Shown one piece after another: positions 16,131 to 26,115 of a DNA stretch of 64,000 bases. A program made the translations under genes and the position numbers. Every line of letters begins with the position of its first letter. Within the stretch, counting starts at the first letter, position 1. Source of the stretch: Limnohabitans sp. WS1 (lineage in GTDB: Bacteria > Pseudomonadota > Gammaproteobacteria > Burkholderiales > Burkholderiaceae_C); the NCBI RefSeq assembly GCF_003063265.1, contig NZ_NERU01000018.1, positions 1 through 64,000 of the forward strand, written 5' to 3'. The notes under the pieces are model-generated. The model made no database searches. It was not told the DNA's origin and saw nothing but the letters and a program-made list of their open reading frames with translations.

Positions 16131-18587
16131 TTATCGCGTGCCCCAGACCCAGCCGCCCAAAGGCGGCACTGTCAGCGTCATTTGCGCGCCCTGCACCTGG
16201 ACCGCCCCTGCACCCCACCACAGGGTCCCGTGCTTACCACGCAGGGCCGCAGGCAGATCGATCGTCACGGTCTGAGCCTGCCCGCTGTTGTTGTAGGCCA
16301 TGAGGGCGGTTTGTGATCCATTTTGCCGGGCGAGCACCACCACATGCGGTGTGCTCACCAACGGGGCCTGCAAAACGCCACGGCGCAACACGGCTTGTTT
16401 TTGGCGCAATTGCAGCAAGGCCTTGAAGTCACTGCGCAAGGCCAAATCAGGTTGCCCACCCTGATCGGCCCAAGGGTAAGTCATGCGGTTGTACGGGTCA
16501 TCGCCACCGCTTTGGCCCACCTCATCGCCGTAATACACCGTGGGCGAGCCGGGCAGCGTCATCTGCACCAAGGTGGCCAGTCGCAGTTTTTGTTTGGCCT
16601 GTTGAATGACTTCGGGCGTGGCACCGAGCGGGCCGCCCAGCACGTGCAGGGCACGCGCCTGGTCGTGGCTTGACAACAAATTCATCAGCGCATGAAAGGC
16701 CTGCCGGGGATAGGCCTCGCGCAAGTGCTCGATGTTGGACACCAGCTTGCGCGCATCGCTGCCGTTGGCAAAGTCCAGCACCGCATTGCGCAGCACATAG
16801 TTCATGGTCGAGTCAAACGTGTCACCCAGCAAGTATTTGGACGCATCGAACCAGGTCTCGGCGATCGTGATCGCGTCCGGCCGAGTCTGCTTGACCGCGT
16901 GCCGCCATTCACGCCAGAAGTCATCGGGCACCCAGGGGGCCACATCCATGCGCCAGCCTGCAGCCCCTTTGCGCAGCCAACTGCGGGTGACCGAGTCTTT
17001 GTCGCCATAGGCAAACTTGCGCCAACCGGGCATTGCCTTGTTCAACTCGGGCAAATCGCTCACACCCACCCAACCTTTGAACTGCATGTCGGGCGCGGCC
17101 TGCGTGGCATCGAAGCTGAACCAGTTGGCGTAGGGCGAGTCAGCCCGAATGCGGCCGTTGGCAAATGCGCCTTGGTCCTGTGTGCTGTAGTTGCCAAAGC
17201 GGTCAAAGTAGCGCGAGTCGGCCCCCACATGGTTGAGCGAAGCATCGGGGATGATGCGGATGCCGCGCTTGGCTGCTTCACGGGTCAGGCGGGTGAAATC
17301 GGCGTTCGTTCCAAAGGCCGGGTCAATCTGGTGGTAGTCGGCCGTGTCGTACTTGTGGTTGCTGGCGGCCTTGAACACGGGCGTCATGTAGATCGCATTG
17401 GCCCCCAGGTCGCGGATGTCGTCGAGCTTGTCGATGATGCCTTGCAGATCGCCGCCAAAGAAATCGTTGTTGTAATGTGCGTCCGAGCCGTCGCCCGTGC
17501 CGGGTTTGAAGGGCGTTTCGCCCCAACGGCCATGCACCTCAATGCCATGCTGGTGGTACTTGCGCTCACCGACTTTCGGGTCGTTGGCCGGGTTGCCGTT
17601 GCGAAAGCGTTCGGGAAAGATGTAGTAATACACCGCGTCCTGTGCCCAAGCGGGTACTTTGAAGGCCGGGTCGTGCACCGTGATGCGAAAGCGCCGCACA
17701 CGCCGATCTTGTGCAATGGGCAAGCTCACCTGGCCCAAGCCGCCACTGCCTTTTTCTTGGGTCCAGTAAATCGGCTCGACATTGTTCTGATAGACGTACT
17801 TCACACCACCGATCAGGACTTCGAACCAGTAGCCGTAAATGGCTTTGTCTTTGAATCGGTAACGGGCCTTGAACAACTCATGCGCACCCGCTGACGTGCG
17901 CTGCATGTTGATGCGTGTCAGGTTGCGGTAGTCCAGCACCTCTTGGTTACCTTCGAGGCGGCGCACATCGAGCACCAACGTGGCCTGCTGCACACCGGGC
18001 AAGGCCTTGAGCGCCCAGTGCACGGTCTCGTTTTGCGGCACCGCGCCAAAGGGGCTGCGGTAAGCCAGATCCCGCGAGTCGTGGTGCAAACTGAGCGCCA
18101 CCGGGTCGGTCACCGGCTGCTGGCGGGGGTCCACAAAATGCGGGGCCTGTACCTGCAGCTGCGCAGTCGCCCCCTGCCAAGTCAAACGCAAAGTGTGCGC
18201 GCCCGCAAAGCTGTGTTTGGCCCCCGGCACACCCGGCTTGTCGGGGGCCATAAGCAGCACCTCCTTGGCTGCACCCGACACCGCCATGGACCAGCTGCGC
18301 CCCGCGCTCCACTGCGCATCGGCCAGTTTGAATTCGTGCTCGCCCTGCAAGTTCACATTGAGGTAGTAGGCGTTGCAGTCCCAAAAAAACTCAAAGTCGT
18401 CTTGCGCCGTCCAGCCGTTCATGCTGCCACGCAAATACAGGGGCGGCATGCCCGCTGGTGCGGCGCTGCAGGTGGTGTTGCTGCCTTGGGCCAGGTTATC
18501 GGGCACGGCCGTTTGCGCCAAAGCACTGTGCACACAAGCTGCCGCCATCAGGGCCGCCAGGCCCACTCGATCAGACCACATCGTCAT
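16131..18587 (-). CDS. Exported multidomain GH13 amylase/neopullulanase-like enzyme
   Basis: The 818-residue protein has a signal peptide (to about ALAQ, residue 25). A starch-binding-like beta module follows, with YLRGSMNGW at 51-59. A second beta domain covers about 160-310, and the GH13 barrel runs from about 315. Catalytic residues are Asp548 (WRMDVAPW), Glu577 (IAETWF) and Asp642 (SSHDQAR). GGDLQGIIDKLD is typical of cyclomaltodextrinase and neopullulanase relatives. It overlaps the upstream amylase gene by four bases (ATGA), so the two are translationally coupled. It probably trims maltodextrins in the periplasm; exact linkage specificity cannot be read here. Confidence 0.85.
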   Translation of the reverse strand: MTMWSDRVGLAALMAAACVHSALAQTAVPDNLAQGSNTTCSAAPAGMPPLYLRGSMNGWTAQDDFEFFWDCNAYYLNVNLQGEHEFKLADAQWSAGRSWSMAVSGAAKEVLLMAPDKPGVPGAKHSFAGAHTLRLTWQGATAQLQVQAPHFVDPRQQPVTDPVALSLHHDSRDLAYRSPFGAVPQNETVHWALKALPGVQQATLVLDVRRLEGNQEVLDYRNLTRINMQRTSAGAHELFKARYRFKDKAIYGYWFEVLIGGVKYVYQNNVEPIYWTQEKGSGGLGQVSLPIAQDRRVRRFRITVHDPAFKVPAWAQDAVYYYIFPERFRNGNPANDPKVGERKYHQHGIEVHGRWGETPFKPGTGDGSDAHYNNDFFGGDLQGIIDKLDDIRDLGANAIYMTPVFKAASNHKYDTADYHQIDPAFGTNADFTRLTREAAKRGIRIIPDASLNHVGADSRYFDRFGNYSTQDQGAFANGRIRADSPYANWFSFDATQAAPDMQFKGWVGVSDLPELNKAMPGWRKFAYGDKDSVTRSWLRKGAAGWRMDVAPWVPDDFWREWRHAVKQTRPDAITIAETWFDASKYLLGDTFDSTMNYVLRNAVLDFANGSDARKLVSNIEHLREAYPRQAFHALMNLLSSHDQARALHVLGGPLGATPEVIQQAKQKLRLATLVQMTLPGSPTVYYGDEVGQSGGDDPYNRMTYPWADQGGQPDLALRSDFKALLQLRQKQAVLRRGVLQAPLVSTPHVVVLARQNGSQTALMAYNNSGQAQTVTIDLPAALRGKHGTLWWGAGAVQVQGAQMTLTVPPLGGWVWGTR

Positions 18588-20176
18588 TTCTCCAAAGCAA
18601 ACACATGCACCGACTGGGCAGGCACGGTGATTTGACCCAAGCGCAGCTGCTGCACACGCCCCGCAGGGTACAAAGGCCGCAGCTTGGCGTTGGCTGCCAC
18701 ACCTTCGATGGTCAGGGAGGCCGCTTGCTCGCCATAGTTGATGAGCACCAGGCTGTGCTCATGCCCAAAGCGGCGTTGGTAAGCCATGAGCGGGCCTTGT
18801 GCCTGTGCAAACTCGTAGCTGCCGCGTGCAATCGACACCCGGCTGTTGCGCAGCGCCAGCATGTCACGGTAAAAAGACCCGATCGAATGGGGGCTTTGCA
18901 TCTGCCCCAAGACATGGTGTGTGGCCAGGTTGCTGGCCAGTGCCCGGTAGGGCTGGCCCGTGGTGAAACCCGCGTTTTTCGGGTCGGGTGTCCAGCTCAA
19001 TGGTCCTCGAATTTTAGGGTCATCACTGAGGCCCTTGACCCCGCCCATGCCAATGTGCTCACCGTAATAAATGAAAGGCGTGCCCGGCAACAAAAGGTAG
19101 GTGGCGGCCGCCAATTTGTAGTGGGTCTCGTTGCCGCCCACCTGATCCCACAGGCGCTGACCGGCGAACTGGTCGTGGTTGGACACGAAGGTGGCCAGGG
19201 TGTGTGGTGCCTTCACAAAGTACTGCACCACCTCTTGAATGGCTTTGGCATCCCCTTTGGCGGCCGGGACGATTTTGTTCTCCAGTCCAAACGCAAACGA
19301 GCCGCCACAGACCTCTGGGTTGGCATAGGCGCGGGGCTGAGCCGTGGCTTCACACACCACATAACGGCCCGGGTAGGATTGAATCAGGCGCGTCAAATCG
19401 CCCGTCAACTGTCGGCTCTCGGGCTGGTCGTTCCAGTCCTTGGCGTTGTTTTCGATCAAGTGGGGCACCGCGTCCAGGCGCATGCCGTCCAGCCCCCGGT
19501 TGAGCCAAAAGCGCAGGCTGTCCTGGTGGTAGGCCACCACCTGAGGATGGCGCAAATTGAAGTCGGGCATGGGTGCGCCAAAGGTGGCCAAATAACTGCC
19601 CTTGGGGGTTTGAACCCAAGGATCGCGCCCCCAGATGTCCCAGCCTTGGGGGTGTTCCTGCCGCCACTCGTACCAAGCGCGGTAAGGCCCTTGGGGCTCA
19701 CGCTGGCTCTGTACAAACAAGGGGTGTGTGTCTGCGCTGTGGTTGACCACATAGTCCATGATCACCCCGATGCCCCGCGCATGGGCTTCGCGGATCAGTT
19801 CATCAAAATCGGCCAAAGTACCGTAGGCAGGTTCGATGTCGCGGTAATCGGTGGTGGCGTAACCATGGTCCCCGTCGGCGCTGCGCGTGATGGGCATCAG
19901 CCAGATGCCCCGGATGCCCAGCTTTTGTAAATGGTCCAAGGACTGCGTCAAACCGCGCAAGTCACCAATACCATCGCCATTGCTGTCTCGCCAGCTGCGC
20001 ACAAAAATTTCCATGAACGCACCGTGCTGCCAGCCCTCGGGCAAGGCACTGGGCCGCAGTTGTGCGGGCACAGGGCTCAGGTCCACCGGCGCTTGGGCCT
20101 GCACAGCGCCAGACAGCGCCAGCATCCAGGCGGCACAGGCCTTTCGGACCAAATGATTTGAAAACAATGAAGGCAT
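18584..20176 (-). CDS. Exported GH13 alpha-amylase
   Basis: The 530-residue enzyme has a signal peptide (cleavage near VQA-QA, residue 27) and a calcium-type loop DSNGDGIGDLRGL (64-76). Its GH13 regions are complete: DYVVNH (141-146), Asp235 in MRLDAVPH, Glu276 in VCEATAQ and Asp335 in SNHDQFAG. No lipobox is seen, so a soluble periplasmic or secreted form is likely. It is a close relative of the lipoprotein amylase encoded 12 bases upstream, with the same GWxxGAFMxIxVR start and GTPFIYYGE block, which suggests an old tandem duplication followed by different localisation. Confidence 0.88.
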   Translation of the reverse strand: MPSLFSNHLVRKACAAWMLALSGAVQAQAPVDLSPVPAQLRPSALPEGWQHGAFMEIFVRSWRDSNGDGIGDLRGLTQSLDHLQKLGIRGIWLMPITRSADGDHGYATTDYRDIEPAYGTLADFDELIREAHARGIGVIMDYVVNHSADTHPLFVQSQREPQGPYRAWYEWRQEHPQGWDIWGRDPWVQTPKGSYLATFGAPMPDFNLRHPQVVAYHQDSLRFWLNRGLDGMRLDAVPHLIENNAKDWNDQPESRQLTGDLTRLIQSYPGRYVVCEATAQPRAYANPEVCGGSFAFGLENKIVPAAKGDAKAIQEVVQYFVKAPHTLATFVSNHDQFAGQRLWDQVGGNETHYKLAAATYLLLPGTPFIYYGEHIGMGGVKGLSDDPKIRGPLSWTPDPKNAGFTTGQPYRALASNLATHHVLGQMQSPHSIGSFYRDMLALRNSRVSIARGSYEFAQAQGPLMAYQRRFGHEHSLVLINYGEQAASLTIEGVAANAKLRPLYPAGRVQQLRLGQITVPAQSVHVFALEK

Positions 20177-20188
20177 GACTGGTTGTGC

Positions 20189-21841
20189 TCAGTGGTGTTG
20201 TCGGTACACGGTGACCGATTGGGGTGGCTGGCTCAGGGTGGCTGTGCCATCCAGACCGGCCACCAGCTCAGGCGCTGACGGGTACTCAGCGACCCACCGG
20301 GTCGCGGCACCCAGCGCATTCAGGGTGACGGGCTGCGCCATCAGCCCGTAGTTGTAAAGCACCAGGGTGCGCTCGCTGCCCCAGTTGCGCTGAAAACCCA
20401 TGAGCGTCCCATGTGCCCAAGCCGCGCTGTAGTCGCCCCGAGCCAAAGAAGGCAAGCGTTGACGCAGGCCGATCAGGGTTTTGTAAAAACTGTGCAAACT
20501 GCCCTCGACCCCGTGTTGGGCTTGCACATGGTTGACCGCAATGTTGGCCGACGCGGCGCGAAACGGCACGCCCGATGTGAAGCCGCTGACCTGCCCCGTC
20601 CAGCTCATGGGCGTGCGCAAGGCCCAGTCCCCAGACAGGCCCGAGCCATTGGCCATGCCGATTTCTTCGCCGTAATAAATGAAGGGCGTGCCCGGCAAGA
20701 GCAGATAACTGGCAGCGGCCAGCTTGTACTGCGCCAAGTTGCCCGACAACTGGTTCCACACGCGCTCACCCGCAAAGCTGTCGTGATTGGCCAAAAACGT
20801 GGCCATGCCGGGCGGTGCCGTGAGAAAGTACTGGTTGAGCGAGGCGATGGCCGCGCTGTCCCCCCGAACTGCACGCAGGATGTGGTCCTTGAGGTCAAAA
20901 GCAAAGGCGCGGCCACACGAGGTCGTGGCCGCAAAAGCCTGGGGGGCCGCAGGCGCTTCACACACCATGAAACGCTTGTCGTAACTGTTCAACAGCGCCT
21001 GAACCTGCCCCATGATGCGGTGGTTCTCGGGTTGACTCTCCCAGGCCGTGGGGCCGTTTTCGACCAAATTGCCCACCGCATCAAAACGGAACCCGTCCAC
21101 CCCCAGGTTCAACCAAAAGCGCAGATTGTCATGGTGAAAGGTCGTGACCTGCTCGTTTTTCCAGTTGAAGTCGGGCATGCCGGACCAAAAGGGTGCGTAG
21201 TAAACACCGTTGCCGCTGCTGTACCAAGGGTTTTGCCCCCACACACGCCAGCCCGAAGGTGCCGTGTCCTGCCAGACAAAATAGGGGCGCTGCGGGTTGC
21301 GTTTGGCCGAGGCGGCATTCAAAAACAAGGGATGCTGGCTGCTGGCATGGTTGATCACATGGTCCAGGATCACCCCCATGCCACGCTGGTGGGCTTGCGT
21401 CAGCAGTTGGCTCATGTCGGCCAAGCTGCCGTAATCGGCGTCAATGCTGCGGTAATGCGTGACCGCATAACCGTGGTCGTGATCTTCGCTCTGGGTCACG
21501 GGCATCAGCCACAGACCCTGAACACCCAAATCTTGCAAATAGTCCAGCTGCGAGATCAAGCCCTTGAGGTCGCCTTTACCGTCGCCATCGCTGTCTTTGT
21601 AGCCCCGCACATAAATTTGCATGAAGGCACCGTTCATCCAGCCATCGGGCAGCGAGCTGGCCCCCCCTTGGGCCTGCACAGCGCCCACATCGGGCACCGC
21701 CAAATTGCGGCCTGTGCCCGACTCCAGGTTCACAGACGCACTTGGCACCACCCCGCCTCCACCACCACAGGCCGCCAACAGCACAACGAGGGCCACAAAC
21801 CCAAGCCCTTTCAGGCTGAATGCGCGAAGTGTTTTTGTCAT
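20189..21841 (-). CDS. Lipoprotein GH13 alpha-amylase
   Basis: The 550-residue protein starts MTKTLRAFSL and has a lipobox LLAAC with Cys25, then a glycine-rich tether (GGGGG), so it is a lipoprotein, probably at the outer membrane. The catalytic set is Asp254 (FRFDAVGN), Glu295 (VCEAPAA) and Asp353 (ANHDSFAG), with DSDGDGKGDLKGL as calcium-type loop. The ATG at 21841 was chosen because the lipoprotein signal begins there. It is first in the leftward amylase operon and divergent from the pullulanase operon. Surface exposure is inference; it would fit an initial starch-cutting role like that of SusG. Confidence 0.88.
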   Translation of the reverse strand: MTKTLRAFSLKGLGFVALVVLLAACGGGGGVVPSASVNLESGTGRNLAVPDVGAVQAQGGASSLPDGWMNGAFMQIYVRGYKDSDGDGKGDLKGLISQLDYLQDLGVQGLWLMPVTQSEDHDHGYAVTHYRSIDADYGSLADMSQLLTQAHQRGMGVILDHVINHASSQHPLFLNAASAKRNPQRPYFVWQDTAPSGWRVWGQNPWYSSGNGVYYAPFWSGMPDFNWKNEQVTTFHHDNLRFWLNLGVDGFRFDAVGNLVENGPTAWESQPENHRIMGQVQALLNSYDKRFMVCEAPAAPQAFAATTSCGRAFAFDLKDHILRAVRGDSAAIASLNQYFLTAPPGMATFLANHDSFAGERVWNQLSGNLAQYKLAAASYLLLPGTPFIYYGEEIGMANGSGLSGDWALRTPMSWTGQVSGFTSGVPFRAASANIAVNHVQAQHGVEGSLHSFYKTLIGLRQRLPSLARGDYSAAWAHGTLMGFQRNWGSERTLVLYNYGLMAQPVTLNALGAATRWVAEYPSAPELVAGLDGTATLSQPPQSVTVYRQHH

Positions 21842-21956
21842 GGGATATCTCAAATCAACAGGCCGCCGAAATGTAGGAAAGTTACAGATTCTCCCCACTC
21901 CAGCCCCATCACTGCTAAGTAATTACCCTAAATAGATGTCAAAAAGCCTGACTTTA

Positions 21957-21971
21957 TGTAGTTTTATTACG
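21957..21971. promoter_or_regulatory. HexR-like box in the amylase/pullulanase divergent promoter
   Basis: TGTAGTTTTATTACG fits TGTARTnnnAYTACA with one mismatch at the last base. It lies about 35 bases before the pullulanase start and about 115 bases before the lipoprotein amylase start, so it could govern both operons. A short GTAATTAC palindrome is nearby at 21919-21926. Confidence 0.55.
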
Positions 21972-22006
21972 ATAATCAACTTGTCTGTGACCCACTTCCT
22001 TTGCGC

Positions 22007-24838
22007 ATGACCAGTTTATTGACCCGTTCGGCTTTTCGATGGTTCACCTCGGTGTGCGCGGGCGCGTGCCTGCTCGTCCCGCTTGCCAAGGTGTCGGCAC
22101 ACGCCGCACAACCCTCGCTCGCCGCACCGGTGGCAGACCTGTGCAACAGCACGGACCCCAGCACGGTGCTGCAGGCCAACCCACAGGCACTGCCCGCACA
22201 GGCGCACTGGCTGCACGGTGTACTGCTGCAGTGGCCCACTCACACCGCCCTGACCAATGGCCACCGTTTCAGCCTACTGGCTTCGCCAAAAAGCCGTTTG
22301 CAAGTGCAGCTTGGCCGCCCCGCCGAAGGGGTTGAGCAGCGCTGGCCCCTGCGCATTTCCCCTGGTCCTCTATCGCCAGCTCTGCGCCAACGCTTTGACT
22401 TCCTCAAACCAGGTGTGTTGCTGCAGATGCCCCCTTTGCCTGGTGCCACGCAGCGCGACCTGCACACCCAACAAAACGTGCTGGTTGAAGAAGACGCACA
22501 AGGCCGGGTGGTGGCCGCCACACGCGTGCAGGCCGCAGGCGCGCTCGATGCGCTTTTTGCGCCCAGCGCACAAGCTGTGCACTTGGGTCCCAGCTTTCAC
22601 GGCCAACAAGTGAAGTTGGCCCTGTGGGCTCCCACCGCGCAACAGGTGCAGCTGTGCCTGTACCCCGGGGCCACAACACCTGCCAGCCAAATGCAAGTGT
22701 TGCAGCGCGACGCCACCAGCGGCACCTGGTCGGCCACGCTGCCCGCCAAAGCCACTGGCGCGTATTACCGTTTTGCCGTGACCGTGCATGTGCCCGGTGT
22801 GGGTTTGGTGCGCAACCTCGTCACCGACCCTTACGCCGTCAGTTTGAGTGCCAACTCCCTGCGCAGCCAGATTTTGGACCTGAACGACCCGGCCTTGCAG
22901 CCTGCGAACTGGATGCGTGACACGCCCCCGGCCACCGTCCGCCAAGCCACCGACATGGTGATCTACGAATTGCATGTGCGGGACTTTTCAATCAGCGACG
23001 ACTCGGTGCCCGTGGCCGACCGTGGCAAGTACCTGGCTTTCACCCATGGTCAGTCGCGGGGCATGCAGCACCTCAAAGCCTTGGCCCGTGCTGGCCTGAC
23101 CGATGTGCATTTGCTGCCCGTGTTTGACCTGGCCAGCGTGCCCGAAACCTCGTGCCTGAGCCCACAGCCCTCGGGCAGCGCCAACAGCGACAGCCAACAA
23201 GCCGCCGTGAAAGCCGTGGCCGCACAAGACTGCTTCAACTGGGGCTACGACCCTTTCCATTTCAATGCGCCCGAGGGGAGTTATGCCAGCGATGCACAAG
23301 ACGGCACGCGCCGCGTGATCGAGTTGCGCCAGATGGTGCAAGCCCTGCACCGCGCGGGGCTGCGCGTGGGCATGGACATGGTCTACAACCACACTTCAGC
23401 CTCGGGTCAGCACGCGCAATCGGTACTCGACCGCATCGTGCCCGGGTACTACCAGCGACTCAATGACCAGGGCGTGGTCGAGCGCTCCACCTGCTGCGAC
23501 AACACCGCCACCGAACACGTCATGATGGAAAAGCTGATGTCCGACTCGGTGCTGCTCTGGGCGCGCCACTACAAAATGGACTCCTTCCGATTTGACCTGA
23601 TGGGGCACCAACCCAAAAAGGCCATGATGCGCATGCAACAGCGCATTGAGAAGGCCTTGGGACGGCGCATCGACTTCATTGGCGAAGGCTGGAACTTTGG
23701 CGAAGTGGCCAATGGAGCACGTTTTGTGCAGGCCTCGCAAATGTCCTTGAACGGCACGGGCATCGGCACCTTCAATGACCGATTGCGCGACGCCGTGCGT
23801 GGCGGCAGCGCCAGCGACACCCCCGAGCGCATTCAGGCCGACCAAGGCTACATCAGCGGCTTGGTGCTGCAGCCCAACGCCCTGGCCCGTGCTGGACAAA
23901 GTCCACAAGACCTGATGAAAGTGGCCGACCAAGTGCGTGCCGGTTTGGCAGGATCACTGCGCACTTACCGCATGACCACCGCCACCGGTGAGCCACGCGC
24001 TTTGCAGGACATCCCCTACGGCACTCAGCCCACGGGCTATGTGCAAGAACCCAGCGAAGTGGTGAACTACACCGAAAACCACGACAACCTGACGCTCTGG
24101 GACAGCTTGGCCTTCAAACTGCCCCGTACCACCAGCGCAGCAGAACGCGCCCGGGTGCAAGTGCTGGGCGCGGCCCTGGTGGCCTTCAGCCAAGGCGTGG
24201 CCTACTTTCATGCGGGGCAAGACATCCTGCGCTCCAAGTCGCTTGACGGCAACAGCTACGACTCGGGCGACTGGTTCAACCGCTTGGACTGGACCTACCA
24301 AACCAACCACTTCGGCACAGGCTTGCCGCCCCAACAAGACAACGGGCACCTGTACCCCCTGATGTGTGATCTGCTGCCAGACCCGGCGCTGCAAGCGGCC
24401 CCTGCCGACATCGCTTTTGCGCGTGATGCGTTTCGCGACCTGCTGAAAATCCGCGCCAGCAGCACGCTGCTGCGCATGCCCACGGCGGCCGACATCCACC
24501 AGCGCCTGCGCTTTTTCAACGTCGGTCCCACACAAAACCCGGCCGTGATCGCCGCGCACCTGGATGGCCGAGGCCTGCGCGGAGCCCGCTTTGACGAGAT
24601 GGTGCTGCTGCTCAATGTCGACGCCCGCCCCCACAGCCTGAGCGATGCGGCGCTGCAGGGCAAAGCCTTGCAACTGCACCCGGTGCACCGGGACCCGGCC
24701 GCCGCCGACACACGGCCAGCACAGCTGGCCCGCCACGACGCGGCCACAGGACGCTTTGAGGTGCCTGCGCGCACCGCTCTGGTTTATGTTTTGCCTGCCA
24801 GCACGTCTGACACCAAGCCCATGGATTCCCCAAAATGA
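22007..24838 (+). CDS. pulA: Exported type I pullulanase (GH13_13/14)
   Basis: It hydrolyses alpha-1,6 branch links in pullulan and branched dextrins. The 943-residue protein has an N-terminal signal segment (to about AHA). A beta module follows, containing [19 protein letters not shown] (CBM48-like). YELHVRDFS and [16 protein letters not shown] are hallmark pullulanase motifs. Catalytic residues are Asp530 (FRFDLMGH), Glu560 (GEGWNFGE) and Asp693 (TENHDNLTL). The ATG at 22007 is preferred over a TTG two codons upstream. Its stop overlaps the next ATG (ATGA), coupling it to the importer genes. No lipobox is visible. Confidence 0.92.
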   Translation: MTSLLTRSAFRWFTSVCAGACLLVPLAKVSAHAAQPSLAAPVADLCNSTDPSTVLQANPQALPAQAHWLHGVLLQWPTHTALTNGHRFSLLASPKSRLQVQLGRPAEGVEQRWPLRISPGPLSPALRQRFDFLKPGVLLQMPPLPGATQRDLHTQQNVLVEEDAQGRVVAATRVQAAGALDALFAPSAQAVHLGPSFHGQQVKLALWAPTAQQVQLCLYPGATTPASQMQVLQRDATSGTWSATLPAKATGAYYRFAVTVHVPGVGLVRNLVTDPYAVSLSANSLRSQILDLNDPALQPANWMRDTPPATVRQATDMVIYELHVRDFSISDDSVPVADRGKYLAFTHGQSRGMQHLKALARAGLTDVHLLPVFDLASVPETSCLSPQPSGSANSDSQQAAVKAVAAQDCFNWGYDPFHFNAPEGSYASDAQDGTRRVIELRQMVQALHRAGLRVGMDMVYNHTSASGQHAQSVLDRIVPGYYQRLNDQGVVERSTCCDNTATEHVMMEKLMSDSVLLWARHYKMDSFRFDLMGHQPKKAMMRMQQRIEKALGRRIDFIGEGWNFGEVANGARFVQASQMSLNGTGIGTFNDRLRDAVRGGSASDTPERIQADQGYISGLVLQPNALARAGQSPQDLMKVADQVRAGLAGSLRTYRMTTATGEPRALQDIPYGTQPTGYVQEPSEVVNYTENHDNLTLWDSLAFKLPRTTSAAERARVQVLGAALVAFSQGVAYFHAGQDILRSKSLDGNSYDSGDWFNRLDWTYQTNHFGTGLPPQQDNGHLYPLMCDLLPDPALQAAPADIAFARDAFRDLLKIRASSTLLRMPTAADIHQRLRFFNVGPTQNPAVIAAHLDGRGLRGARFDEMVLLLNVDARPHSLSDAALQGKALQLHPVHRDPAAADTRPAQLARHDAATGRFEVPARTALVYVLPASTSDTKPMDSPK

Positions 24839-26109
24839 CTGCGATGAAACCACCTCTTCCAAACCTGCACCGCTGGATGTTGGGCATGGGCCTGGCCTTG
24901 GGCCTGGGCACCGCCGCTCAGGCCGTAGAGGTCACCATCACCTGCGGCCCCAGCGGCAGCGATGTGGAGTTCTGCCTGAAACACGCCCAAGCTTGGGCCA
25001 CCAAAACCGGCCACACCATCAAGAACTTTTCGCCGCCCACCAGCCCCACTGAAAAACTGGCGCTCTACCGCCAGCTCTTTGCGGCCAAGTCTGGGGACAT
25101 CGATGTACTGCAAATCGACACCGCCTGGCCGGGCATCCTCAAAGACCACCTGCAAGACCTCAAGCCCTTCAGCAAAGGGCTAGAAAACCAGCACTTCCCC
25201 GCCATCGTGACCAACAACACGGTGGGCGGGCGTCTGCTGGCCATGCCGTGGTACACCGATGCGGGCCTGCTGTACTACCGAAAAGACTTGCTGGCCAAGT
25301 ACAAACTGCCCGTGCCCACCACTTGGGAAGAGCTCACCGCCGCCGCGCAAAAAGTGCAAGCCGGGGAACGCGCCAAAGGCGACAATGATTTTCATGGCTT
25401 TGTGTTCCAGGCCAAGGCCTATGAAGGCCTGACCTGCAACGCGCTCGAATGGGTCAGCGGCAGCGGCGGCGGCACCGTGGTCGATGCGCAAGGCCAGATC
25501 ACCATCAACAACGCACAGGCTGCACAAGCCCTGAACCGCGCCGCCCGCTGGATTGGCACCATCTCGCCCGTGGGCGTGCTCAACTACGAAGAAGAAGAGG
25601 CACGGGGCGTGTTCCAAAACGCCAACGCCTTGTTCATGCGCAACTGGCCTTATGCCTGGTCCTTGCTGCAAAAGGACGACAGCTTGGTCAAGGGCAAGGT
25701 GGGCATTGCCAAACTGCCAGGCACCCCCAGCGCCGCCACCTTGGGTGGCTGGCACTTGGGTGTGTCCAAGTACAGCAAAAACGCCGCCATTGCCGCTGAC
25801 TTGGTGATGTACATGACCAGCGCCCAGGTGCAAAAAGCCCGCGCCATGGGCGGCTCCTTCAACCCCACGCTGCCTGCGCTGTACCAAGACAAAGACATCA
25901 TCACCGCCAACGATTTCATGTCGAGTTTGGCCGATGTGTTTGCCAACAGCGTGGCCCGCCCCACCACCGCCACCGGCCTGAAGTACCCGCAGGTCAGCCA
26001 AAGTTTTTACAACGCGGCGCACGAGGTCATGTCCCAACGCGCCACTGGCGAAGAGGCGGTCAAAAAACTTGAATCCCGCCTCAAACAAATCCGCCGCAAA
26101 CACTGGTAA
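24835..26109 (+). CDS. ABC transporter sugar-binding protein (CUT1, alpha-glucoside type)
   Basis: The 424-residue periplasmic binding protein has a signal peptide (MLGMGLALGLGTAAQA) and a type of fold seen in maltose, trehalose and alpha-glucoside binding proteins. Indicators are DIDVLQIDTAWPG, MPWYTDAGLLYYRKDLL, PTTWEEL and the aromatic MRNWPYAW segment. It is first of the transport genes, coupled by a four-base overlap to pullulanase. Gene order (binding protein, two permeases, glucosidase, ATPase) matches the Sinorhizobium aglEFGAK operon. Expected ligands are maltose and maltodextrins or other alpha-glucosides; the exact one is inferred from the operon. Confidence 0.88.
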   Translation: MTAMKPPLPNLHRWMLGMGLALGLGTAAQAVEVTITCGPSGSDVEFCLKHAQAWATKTGHTIKNFSPPTSPTEKLALYRQLFAAKSGDIDVLQIDTAWPGILKDHLQDLKPFSKGLENQHFPAIVTNNTVGGRLLAMPWYTDAGLLYYRKDLLAKYKLPVPTTWEELTAAAQKVQAGERAKGDNDFHGFVFQAKAYEGLTCNALEWVSGSGGGTVVDAQGQITINNAQAAQALNRAARWIGTISPVGVLNYEEEEARGVFQNANALFMRNWPYAWSLLQKDDSLVKGKVGIAKLPGTPSAATLGGWHLGVSKYSKNAAIAADLVMYMTSAQVQKARAMGGSFNPTLPALYQDKDIITANDFMSSLADVFANSVARPTTATGLKYPQVSQSFYNAAHEVMSQRATGEEAVKKLESRLKQIRRKHW

Positions 26110-26115
26110 GCCCCC

